Shown in pieces: positions 16,628 to 23,565 of a stretch of 26,192 nt of DNA (position 1 is the stretch's first letter; the number at the start of each line of letters is the position of its first letter). A model generated the notes under the pieces. It had not been told where the DNA came from, did not search any database, and saw only the letters and a program-made list of their open reading frames with translations. A program made the position numbers and the translations under genes. The stretch spans positions 1-26,192 of the forward strand of contig DIKL01000020.1 in assembly GCA_002424545.1 (NCBI GenBank), written 5' to 3'. This DNA is from Syntrophaceae bacterium UBA5619. Lineage in GTDB: Bacteria; Desulfobacterota; Syntrophia; Syntrophales; UBA5619.

Positions 16628-18121
16628 TTACCGCACCGTTTCCAGGCGGATATAGAAGATTGTCCCTTTGCCGGGGATCGACTTGACCCGGATCTTGCCC
16701 CCATGGCCCCGGATGATGCGCTCGCAGACGGCGAGCCCCAGGCCGACCCCCCGCTCCTTGGTCGTGAAGAAAGGGGTAAAGATCTGTTTTAGGGTGTCAC
16801 GACGCATCCCCGCTCCCTGATCCCGGATGGTGATGCCCACGGCGTCCCTCGTGTCGCTTTCAATCCTTGAAGTCCGGACGGTCAGCGTGCCTCCTTCCGG
16901 CATCGCCTCGATGGCGTTGATGGCGATGTTCAGGATGACCTGGTGGATCTGTTCCTGGTCCATTGGAACGAGCGGCAGGTGGGGGTGGAGTTCCCATTGA
17001 ATGTCGATTCCCGCCGAGAGGCGGTTTGCCTCGATGAGGGCCATTGCTTTTTCGACAACGGCATTGATCTGCCGTGGTCGCAGTTCCGACGAATATGGAC
17101 GTGCGTAGTCCAGAAACTGTGAAACAACGCGGTTGAGGCGGTTGACTTCCTGAGCGATCACGTCCAGGAGGTTCTTCTGCTCTTCGTTTTCCGCTTCCGA
17201 CCGGAGCAGCTGAGCGGCCCCTTTGATCGAGCCGAGGGGGTTGCGGATTTCGTGGGCGAAGACCGGCGCCATCTTTTCCAAAAGCAGCGCCTTTTCTCTT
17301 TCCAGTTTTTCGTCCAGATCGAAGGGCGAGGTAAATACATCCTTGATCTCGGGATTGATCCGGGTGAGGAGGCGCTTCAGGACAACCTGGAAAGGTCCGA
17401 CGGCGATCATGATGATGAAGGAGATCATGAAGACGAGCAAAAACGGCGGCGCCGGTCCCGGTCCGAAAAAACCGATGACGAGGTAGAAAAGGACCGTGGC
17501 GAACAGGGAGACAATCAGGGTCACCGATGCGCGGGTCATCAGGTCGTGGAGTTCCGTCAGGTGGGGGTGGATGATCATGATCAGGATGAAATACAGGGTG
17601 CCGGCGACGACCAGATTGAACAGGGGTTGGATGCTGTAGGTGGCAATCGCCGCGGTGCAGGCGATGATCAGGTATACGAGCCGTTTCTTCTCCGCACCTG
17701 CCGCTTTCTGCTTGGCGTGGACAATCAGGGAGAAGTAACACAACAGGAGCAGCGCATCGGCATAGATATAGATACCGCTTACGATATATGCCAGGCTTCC
17801 CAGCGGCGTGAAGAGGAGTGCCGCCAATCCCGTGGAAAGCAGGGCGGTCGTGCGGATGTCTCTTTTTTTGATCAGGGTCTGCCCCGGAAAAAGGTCGCGG
17901 CTGAAATAGATCGTCAGTGTCGGGATGGCCAGAAGACCCAGCCGCTCAATGAGACTCCAGGCGGCGTGGGGATAGAACAGGTTGAAAAAAAACCCTCCCC
18001 TGTGAAAGGCGATGGCCACGCAGAGGGCGGCAAAGGAAAGGTGCAGCGGCTCCCGCTTTTTGTTGATCATCAGGGCGACGGACACCGTGACGGCCACCGC
18101 CATCAGCAGAAAAGCTTCCAT
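16628..18121 (-). CDS. Polytopic membrane sensor histidine kinase
   Basis: Inner-membrane kinase of the two-component pair, 497 aa from the ATG at 18121; an in-frame GTG at 18172 would add 17 residues. The first 250 residues contain about nine hydrophobic segments with very short loops, so the sensor is buried in the membrane and has no obvious periplasmic or PAS domain. The kinase core follows: H-box FAHEIRNPLGSIKG with His290, N-box NIAINAIEAMPEGG, G-boxes DQGAGM and GVGLGLAV, F-box PFFTTKERG. This HisKA/HATPase core is of the NtrB-like type that pairs with NtrC regulators. A lipid, membrane state or small hydrophobic ligand is a reasonable guess for the signal. Confidence 0.92.
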   Translation of the reverse strand: MEAFLLMAVAVTVSVALMINKKREPLHLSFAALCVAIAFHRGGFFFNLFYPHAAWSLIERLGLLAIPTLTIYFSRDLFPGQTLIKKRDIRTTALLSTGLAALLFTPLGSLAYIVSGIYIYADALLLLCYFSLIVHAKQKAAGAEKKRLVYLIIACTAAIATYSIQPLFNLVVAGTLYFILIMIIHPHLTELHDLMTRASVTLIVSLFATVLFYLVIGFFGPGPAPPFLLVFMISFIIMIAVGPFQVVLKRLLTRINPEIKDVFTSPFDLDEKLEREKALLLEKMAPVFAHEIRNPLGSIKGAAQLLRSEAENEEQKNLLDVIAQEVNRLNRVVSQFLDYARPYSSELRPRQINAVVEKAMALIEANRLSAGIDIQWELHPHLPLVPMDQEQIHQVILNIAINAIEAMPEGGTLTVRTSRIESDTRDAVGITIRDQGAGMRRDTLKQIFTPFFTTKERGVGLGLAVCERIIRGHGGKIRVKSIPGKGTIFYIRLETVR

Positions 18122-18172
18122 ATTTTTCCATAGCGTAATCCCCCGCGGGAAGTCAAGGAGGCGGAACGGCAC

Positions 18173-18190
18173 TGCGTAACCTGCTTCGCA
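18173..18190. promoter_or_regulatory. Candidate enhancer (activator) site
   Basis: TGCGTAACCTGCTTCGCA is an imperfect palindrome with TGCGnA/TnCGCA arms (12 of 18 positions symmetric). It lies about 130 bases upstream of the -24 element, a normal distance for an NtrC-type activator site. Only one copy was found, so the call is tentative. Confidence 0.25.
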
Positions 18191-18318
18191 CCTGCCTCAT
18201 CGCTATGCACCCGGCACCCCTTCCGCTCTTCCGTCGGCGGCGCCGGGTTACAGGCCCTTCCGGTAAAACTGTACGTGTTTGCAAGCATTTCTGTGATGTG
18301 GCGGTCCCACGAGCATCC

Positions 18319-18334
18319 TGGCACGGTTGATGCT
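18319..18334 (+). promoter_or_regulatory. Sigma-54 (-24/-12) promoter of the lipid operon
   Basis: TGGCACGGTTGATGCT has the exact -24 box TGGCAC, and the invariant GG (18320-18321) and GC (18332-18333) are exactly ten bases apart. Only the bases next to the -12 GC differ from the TTGCW consensus (ATGCT). Transcription would start near 18345, about 45 bases before the first ATG. The divergent neighbour encodes a GAFTGA-containing sigma-54 activator, which strongly supports the call. Confidence 0.7.
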
Positions 18335-18389
18335 CTATCCTGGGGGATCGGGCGGCGCCATTGCCGGAAAAAGCGAAGGGAGTGAAGCA

Positions 18390-19391
18390 ATGGACGAAAA
18401 TAGCAGCGGGGCGGTCTTTCCCGGCCAGGGGGCTCAACGGCCGGGGATGGGACAGGACTTCTGCAGCGTTATCCCGGAGAGCCGTCGCACCTACGAGGAA
18501 GCTGCCGATGCCCTCGGTTGGGACGTCGCCGAACTCTGCTTTGCGGGAGACGAGCGCCTCAACCTCACCGAATACACCCAGCCCTGTATCCTAACGACCG
18601 AGATTGCCATGTTGCGGGGTCTGGCTGCCCGCTGGGATTTTCGCCCTTCTTGCTTCGGTGGCCACAGTCTCGGCGAGTGGACGGCGCTCGTCGCCGCCGG
18701 CGCGCTTCCCTTTGCGGATGCCCTCCGTATCGTGCAGGAGCGCGGCCGGCTCATGCAGAGGGCAGTGGCCCCGGGCGTGGGGGCCATGACGGCCGTGATC
18801 GCAGAGGATCTCGATCCGGAAATAATCGAAAATCTGCTCGGCGATCTCACGGTGGATATCGCAAACGTCAATTCCTCCCGACAGATCGTCCTGAGCGGCG
18901 AGGCGAGTGCCGTTGCCGCCGCTGAATCCAGACTTGGGGGATCCCTCGCGGACCGTCCCTCTCTGCGGTTCACCCGGCTGAACGTCAGCGCCCCGTTCCA
19001 CAGCCGCCTGATGGGACCGATCCTGACAAACTTCTTCGGCGTCCTCGGGGATCTGAACGTTCAACTCGATCCTGTCGCGGCCGGTCGGGTCACCTCAAAC
19101 TACCGGGGCGGTTTCCACAGCGGTTCGGGTGAAGAGGTCCGGGAGGCACTCATCCTCCAGATCAGCCACACCGTCCGGTGGCGGCAGAACATGGCTGCGC
19201 TGGCCGAAAGGGCTGCAAAGATCCTGGAGATCGGCCCCGGGCGACTGCTGAAAAATTTCTTCCAGACCATCGGCGTGGAATGCTTTTCGGTAACGACCTT
19301 CGCGTCGGCGGAGCGGGCCTTTGCCGCCGAGGCGAAACGACAAAACTCTCAGAGCAAGGAGCGGTTTGATGGATTTCAATCTGAACGATGA
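18390..19391 (+). CDS. Malonyl-CoA:ACP transacylase-like protein (FabD family)
   Basis: Loads malonyl (or another acyl) units from CoA onto the carrier protein encoded downstream. It has 333 aa from the ATG at 18390, which has AAGGGAG seven bases upstream. Family marks are FPGQGAQ near the N-terminus, the nucleophile elbow GGHSLGEW with the active-site Ser, ERGRLMQ with the Arg that holds the malonate carboxylate, NVSAPFHSRLM with the catalytic His and the Phe that favours malonyl, and EIGPGRLLKNF. Slightly longer than housekeeping FabD (about 310). First gene of the operon behind the -24/-12 promoter; its last 23 bases overlap the next gene. Probably a pathway-dedicated paralogue. Confidence 0.88.
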   Translation: MDENSSGAVFPGQGAQRPGMGQDFCSVIPESRRTYEEAADALGWDVAELCFAGDERLNLTEYTQPCILTTEIAMLRGLAARWDFRPSCFGGHSLGEWTALVAAGALPFADALRIVQERGRLMQRAVAPGVGAMTAVIAEDLDPEIIENLLGDLTVDIANVNSSRQIVLSGEASAVAAAESRLGGSLADRPSLRFTRLNVSAPFHSRLMGPILTNFFGVLGDLNVQLDPVAAGRVTSNYRGGFHSGSGEEVREALILQISHTVRWRQNMAALAERAAKILEIGPGRLLKNFFQTIGVECFSVTTFASAERAFAAEAKRQNSQSKERFDGFQSER

Positions 19392-20568
19392 GCAGAAGCA
19401 GTACTTGGAAACGGTGCGACGCTTCGTCGGCCGGGAGATCATCCCCTGCAGCATGGCTCTGGAGAAAACACATGCCTTCCCCTTCGAGATCATCCGGAAG
19501 GCCTGGGATCTGGGGATCACGAACCTTTCCATCCCGCAGGCCGTCAAGGGCTACTCACTTGATCTGGTCTCGACAGCCCTGATCATCCGTGAACTCTCCT
19601 ATGGGGACAGCGGGATCGCGACGTCGGCCATGTGCAACGATCTGGCCAACGCCGTGATCGGGATGCACGGGACGGATCTCCAGCAGCAGACCTTTCTCAC
19701 CCCTTTCGTGGAACGGCCGCTTTTGGCCTCCTTCTGCCTGACGGAGCCCAATGCCGGGTCGGACAACAGCGCCATGGCGACCCTTATCCGGAAGGGGGAA
19801 AAAGGCAAGTACCTGCTCAACGGGACGAAGTGTTTCATCACGAACGCCTCCTTCGCCTCCCAGTTCACCGTCTTTTGCAAGGTGGGCAAACCCTCATCGC
19901 CTTTCATCGCCTGCGTTGTCGTTCCGGCTTTGGCCATGGAGCCGGTTATGACGGGTGCGGGATCGTCGGCCTGTCGGGAAATTCCACTTCCCGGCGGGGG
20001 GCGGATCGTGACGGGAAAGCCCGAAGACAAACTGGGACAGCGGCTCTCCAATACGGCAAGCGTCTCCTTTGAGGATGTCGTCATTGAGGATGATCAGGTC
20101 ATCGGCGATCGGCGGCTTGGTTTCCAATACCTGACCGATGTTCTGGATTATGCCAGGCCGATGGTGGCCGCGATCGGCGTCGGCATCGCCCGCCGGGCCC
20201 TCGATCTGACCCTGGCCTACACCCGGGAACGACGTCAGTTTGGGCAACGGATTTGCGACATGCCGGTTGCCAGGGAGTCTCTGGTGGCCATGTGGAAGAA
20301 AATCGAGACGGCAGAAATGGCCTTGATGAAGGCGTCCTTTCTGGTTCAGGAGGGGACGCCTGATCGGGGGGTCTACGCCTCCCTGGCCAAAAACCTGGCA
20401 GCGGAAGCGGCAATTTTTTGCACCACCGAAGGGCTTCACCTTCATGGCGGCTACGGATTCATCGGAGAATATGAAATTTCCAAACTGCTCCGGGACGCCC
20501 AGATCATCGACATCTACGAAGGCGTCCGGGAAATTCAGAACATGATTGTCGGTCGGGAGTTGGTCTAA
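19369..20568 (+). CDS. Acyl-CoA (or acyl-ACP) dehydrogenase
   Basis: FAD-dependent oxidoreductase acting at the alpha-beta bond of acyl thioesters, 399 aa. The ATG at 19369 has AAGGAG upstream and lies inside the end of the FabD-like gene. Motifs: FCLTEPNAGSDN (122-133, FAD binding), FVGREIIP near the N-terminus, YTRERRQFGQ (284-293), LHLHGGYGF (356-364) and the catalytic base Glu384 in DIYEGVREIQ. All features of an active member of the family are there. Its setting inside an acyl-carrier-protein operon without a classical enoyl reductase suggests it acts on ACP-bound chains, either introducing a double bond or, in reverse, reducing one. Electron partner (ETF) not encoded in the window. Confidence 0.92.
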   Translation: MDFNLNDEQKQYLETVRRFVGREIIPCSMALEKTHAFPFEIIRKAWDLGITNLSIPQAVKGYSLDLVSTALIIRELSYGDSGIATSAMCNDLANAVIGMHGTDLQQQTFLTPFVERPLLASFCLTEPNAGSDNSAMATLIRKGEKGKYLLNGTKCFITNASFASQFTVFCKVGKPSSPFIACVVVPALAMEPVMTGAGSSACREIPLPGGGRIVTGKPEDKLGQRLSNTASVSFEDVVIEDDQVIGDRRLGFQYLTDVLDYARPMVAAIGVGIARRALDLTLAYTRERRQFGQRICDMPVARESLVAMWKKIETAEMALMKASFLVQEGTPDRGVYASLAKNLAAEAAIFCTTEGLHLHGGYGFIGEYEISKLLRDAQIIDIYEGVREIQNMIVGRELV

Positions 20569-21557
20569 TGCTCTATCTGCACGGTATCGGCCATTTTCAT
20601 CCGGAAAACGTCATCACCAACCGGTTCCTGGAGGAGCTGGACATCGGGACCGACGAGACTTGGATCATGGAACGGGTGGGAATCCGCGAGCGGCGGACGG
20701 TTCTGCCTCTGGACTATATCCGAGAGACGAGAAACAGGGAGCCTTGGTTGGCCCATGAGGTCAGCCTCTACAGCAATGCCCAGACGGCGGCGGCGGCGGC
20801 GCGGATGGCCCTTGACCGGGCAGGTCTCAAACCTTCCGACATCGGCATGGTTGTAGCGGGGAGCAGCGTCCCCACCTATACGACACCTGCGGAGGCGTCT
20901 ACGATTGCGGCGGAGCTGGGGATCGACGCCCTCTGCGTCGACGTGAATTCCGCCTGCTCGACCTTCGGGATTCAGCTCGATCTTCTTAACCGGATGATGC
21001 CGGACAAGCTTCCGCCTTTCGTGCTCACCGTTCAGCCGGAGGCGATCACCCGGGCGATTGATTTCAACGACCGTTCGGCGGCGGTCTTGTTCGGCGATGC
21101 CGGCACTGCCGCTGTCGTTTCGGCATCCGTGACGGCGCGGGTGGCCGTCGTGGAGTCCAACAGTGGGACCAATGCCGCCGCCTGCGAAAAAGTGACGGTT
21201 CCCTTCGCTGGCCATTTCCGTCAAGAGGGTCACGCCGTTCAGGGGTTCGCGATCCGGCGGATGACCGAATCCCTCCAGGGACTCAAAGCCGGGCTGGAGG
21301 ATGTGGGGCGTTTCCGGTTCATCGGCCATCAGGCAAACCTGGGAGCGCTCCGAACCGTCTGCGAACGGGCGGGGATCCCGGACGACCGGCACTGGCACAA
21401 CGTGAGCGACTTCGGGAATACGGGAAGCTCAGGGGCGCCTGCCGTCCTCTCCACGCACTGGGACGCGCTTCACCCCGGCGACCGTGTGGCGATTTGCCTG
21501 GTCGGGGCGGGATTGACGTGGGCCAATCTCCTTCTGACCGTGGAGGACCGGAAATGA
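20568..21557 (+). CDS. 3-oxoacyl-ACP synthase III-like enzyme (KAS III)
   Basis: Condensing enzyme of the FabH branch that normally starts chains by joining an acyl-CoA to malonyl-ACP. It has 329 aa; its ATG shares one base with the preceding stop (TAATG), so translation is coupled. The Cys-His-Asn triad is visible as Cys130 (DVNSACSTF), His254 (IGHQANL) and Asn284 (FGNTGSSGAP). WIMERVGIRERR near the N-terminus is FabH-typical. It is followed by an inserted loop (about 45-70) not present in E. coli FabH, so starter choice may differ from acetyl-CoA. The gene overlaps fabA by four bases (ATGA). Confidence 0.9.
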   Translation: MLYLHGIGHFHPENVITNRFLEELDIGTDETWIMERVGIRERRTVLPLDYIRETRNREPWLAHEVSLYSNAQTAAAAARMALDRAGLKPSDIGMVVAGSSVPTYTTPAEASTIAAELGIDALCVDVNSACSTFGIQLDLLNRMMPDKLPPFVLTVQPEAITRAIDFNDRSAAVLFGDAGTAAVVSASVTARVAVVESNSGTNAAACEKVTVPFAGHFRQEGHAVQGFAIRRMTESLQGLKAGLEDVGRFRFIGHQANLGALRTVCERAGIPDDRHWHNVSDFGNTGSSGAPAVLSTHWDALHPGDRVAICLVGAGLTWANLLLTVEDRK

Positions 21558-22144
21558 CCTACGACGAATTCAAGAGCTCATCCCGGTTTGCTCCCGAGGA
21601 GCTGATCGCCTTTGCCTATGGGATTCTGGTGGATGATCCACCCGCGGGATTTACCGCCCGCCTGCCGGCGCCTCCCTTCCTGATGCTGGACCGGATCCTG
21701 GAGATCAGCGTGAACGGCCGCCAGGGAAGGATCATTGCCGTGCAGGAGATCCGGATGGACGCCTGGTATTTCCAGTGCCACATGCCCGCTGATCCCGTCC
21801 AGCCCGGCTGTCTGGGGGTGGATGCGATCTGGCAGCTCCTCGGCTTCTACTGCGCCTGGCGGGGTGGGCTCGGTTCAGGCCGGGCGCTCGGCTGCGGAGA
21901 GGTGGCCTTCAACGGCCAGATACGTCCCTTCAACCGCCTTGTGCGATACGAGGTCGATGTTCGGCGCTTCACCCATCTCAAGGAATCGGGGGCGAGCATC
22001 GTCATCGGCGAGGGGCGGATCTTTGTGGATAATGAAGAGATCGCCGAGGTTCACGAGGCCCGGACGGGCCTCTTCAAGGGGATTGCCTATCCGGACTATC
22101 CTCGCCGTTCGGCCAACAGCGTCGGTGGGAGGCTGGATAAATAG
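21554..22144 (+). CDS. fabA: 3-hydroxyacyl-ACP dehydratase/isomerase, FabA type
   Basis: Hot-dog-fold dehydratase; FabA enzymes dehydrate 3-hydroxyacyl-ACP and can shift the trans-2 double bond to cis-3, the entry to unsaturated fatty acids. It has 196 aa from the ATG overlapping the KAS III stop. The catalytic pair is His76 (YFQCHMPADPV) and Asp90 (PGCLGVDAIWQLLGF), with the same spacing of 14 as in E. coli FabA. RALGCGEVAFNGQI matches the conserved substrate tunnel segment. The N-terminal 30 residues and C-terminal 20 are longer than in E. coli (172 aa). Whether isomerase activity is present cannot be seen. Confidence 0.92.
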   Translation: MTYDEFKSSSRFAPEELIAFAYGILVDDPPAGFTARLPAPPFLMLDRILEISVNGRQGRIIAVQEIRMDAWYFQCHMPADPVQPGCLGVDAIWQLLGFYCAWRGGLGSGRALGCGEVAFNGQIRPFNRLVRYEVDVRRFTHLKESGASIVIGEGRIFVDNEEIAEVHEARTGLFKGIAYPDYPRRSANSVGGRLDK

Positions 22145-22242
22145 AATGGCTGGGGACGAGGTCCTTCGCCGGGCCGCTGGACATTTTCGAAGCGAAAATC
22201 TCCAATGCGTCCCTCGCGAAGACCGTCGTCCCTGACGGAATC

Positions 22243-22261
22243 CGCTTCTCATGACGAAGCG
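22243..22261 (+). other. Hairpin in the fabA-fabG gap
   Basis: CGCTTC (22243-22248) and GAAGCG (22256-22261) form a six-base stem with a seven-base loop, in the only sizeable gap (168 bases) in the first part of the operon. No T run follows, so processing or stability is more likely than termination. No separate promoter or credible small gene was found in the gap. Confidence 0.3.
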
Positions 22262-22312
22262 AAAGAGAAACAAGGAACAGCACTGGCTGTTTAAGCCGGT
22301 AAAGGAAAGTCT

Positions 22313-23041
22313 ATGAGCGAAAAGAAGGTGGCGGTCGTGACGGGCGGCGGAACGGGGATCGGGGCGGCCTGTGTGCGGGAGCTGGCGGCCAGGGGGTTCC
22401 GTTTGGGAATTCACTACCGATCGAGCGGCGAAGCGGCCGCAAGGCTGCTCAACGAAATCGGCGACGGATTTCTCCTTCAAGCGGATCTGACGGACATTGC
22501 GCAGATAGAGGCGATGCTGGAACGGCTCAAGGAGGCGACAGACCGACTTGATGTCCTGGTGAATAATGCCGGGGTCTCCATTGATCTGGACATGCAGCGG
22601 ATGCGGATCGAACAGTTCGACGCCCAGCGGGCAACGCTCCGGGGTGCCTGGTTTCTGACGAAGCGTGTTCTGCGCCTGTTCATGCTGCGCGCCGGCCAAG
22701 GAAGGATCATTAATATCTCGAGCGTCGTCGGCCATACGGGAAATGGCGGTCAGATTCCCTACACGATGGAAAAGGCGGCCCTGGACGCCCTGACGAAATC
22801 GCTTTGCCAGGAGCTGGCCGGACGAAACATCCTGGTCAATTCGGTCGCCCCCGGCTTCATTGCGACCGAGATGACGGCGCGTCTTTCCGAAGAGATCCGG
22901 ATGGGGATCCTCGGCCGCGTTCCGTTGGGACGCATGGGGCGTCCCGAAGAGGTGGCGGAAGTGGTCGGCTTTCTGGCCATAGGCGGCTCTTACCTGACCG
23001 GTACGGTGATTCATGTCAACGGGGGGCTTTATGGAGGCTGA
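22313..23041 (+). CDS. 3-oxoacyl-ACP reductase-like SDR (FabG type)
   Basis: NADPH-dependent short-chain dehydrogenase that would reduce 3-oxoacyl-ACP to the 3-hydroxy form. It has 242 aa from an ATG with AAAGGAAAG upstream. The cofactor motif is TGGGTGIG (10-17), followed by NNAG (84-87), Ser137 in INISSVVG, and Tyr150 and Lys154 in YTMEK. The SVVGxxGNGGQ stretch is characteristic of FabG. The fourth member of the usual catalytic tetrad is not Asn: the expected NLRGAWF reads TLRGAWF, giving Thr108. HVNGGLYGG closes the protein as in FabG. The end overlaps the next gene by 11 bases. Confidence 0.9.
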   Translation: MSEKKVAVVTGGGTGIGAACVRELAARGFRLGIHYRSSGEAAARLLNEIGDGFLLQADLTDIAQIEAMLERLKEATDRLDVLVNNAGVSIDLDMQRMRIEQFDAQRATLRGAWFLTKRVLRLFMLRAGQGRIINISSVVGHTGNGGQIPYTMEKAALDALTKSLCQELAGRNILVNSVAPGFIATEMTARLSEEIRMGILGRVPLGRMGRPEEVAEVVGFLAIGGSYLTGTVIHVNGGLYGG

Positions 23042-23516
23042 TCGATCGACGCGCGAGCAGGTCCTGGAGCGGGTTCCCCAGCGATATCCCTTCCGTTTCA
23101 TCGACGAGATCATGGAACTGGATGAGGAACACATCGTGGGCGCCTATCGGTTCCGTGATGACGAGTATTTCTATCGGGGCCATTTCCCGGGACTGCCCAT
23201 TACGCCGGGGGTGATTCTCGTCGAGACGATGGCCCAGACGGGCGTGGCCGCTTTCGGCCTCTACCTTTCGATGCTCGGCGAGAAGGCAGGCAAGACGTTG
23301 GAGGACATCGTTACCCTCTTCACTCAGGCGGACAACGTGGAGTTCATGGGCGTCGTAAGGCCCGGTGAGCGGGTCGTGATCAGCGGGAAGAAAGTTTATT
23401 TTCGCGGAAACCAGCTCAAGGTCGCCGTTTCCATGGGGCGACTCGACGGCCAGGTGGTCTGCTCCGGCACACTGGCCGGAAAAGGGGTTTCGCGAAGGCA
23501 GTTTGCGGAACAATGA
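23031..23516 (+). CDS. 3-hydroxyacyl-ACP dehydratase, FabZ type
   Basis: Second hot-dog dehydratase of the operon, 161 aa. The ATG at 23031 overlaps the end of the fabG-like gene. The FabZ active site is clear: His51 in YRGHFPGLPITPG and Glu65 in VILVETMAQTG, the standard 14-residue spacing. RYPFRFIDEIMEL at the start is the FabZ opening and AVSMGRLDGQVVCSG is near the end. Having both a FabA and a FabZ suggests either two rounds with different chain lengths or a product with specifically placed double bonds. Confidence 0.92.
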   Translation: MEADRSTREQVLERVPQRYPFRFIDEIMELDEEHIVGAYRFRDDEYFYRGHFPGLPITPGVILVETMAQTGVAAFGLYLSMLGEKAGKTLEDIVTLFTQADNVEFMGVVRPGERVVISGKKVYFRGNQLKVAVSMGRLDGQVVCSGTLAGKGVSRRQFAEQ

Positions 23517-23565
23517 GGGGAATATCCCCCAACCACGGGGGCGACATTGCGGAGGAAAAGAAGGC

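Larger units (their letters stand above)
18122..18389. promoter_or_regulatory. Divergent control region between the kinase gene and the lipid operon
   Basis: This 268-base region separates two oppositely transcribed units and should hold both promoters. A -24/-12 element lies at 18319-18334 and a candidate upstream activator palindrome at 18173-18190 (both listed separately). No good -35/-10 pair for the kinase gene was recognised. A weak GG-N10-GC on the minus strand (18196 down to 18183) is present but matches poorly outside the core. Confidence 0.5.

Noticed and set aside
18183..18196. GG-N10-GC on the minus strand as a sigma-54 promoter for the kinase gene
   Set aside because: The spacing fits, but the surrounding bases (AGGCAG, AAGCA) match the consensus poorly, and this spacing is frequent by chance in GC-rich DNA.
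22146..22235. Small frame of 29 codons between fabA and the fabG-like gene
   Set aside because: No ribosome binding site of its own, no similarity and no sign of coding bias.
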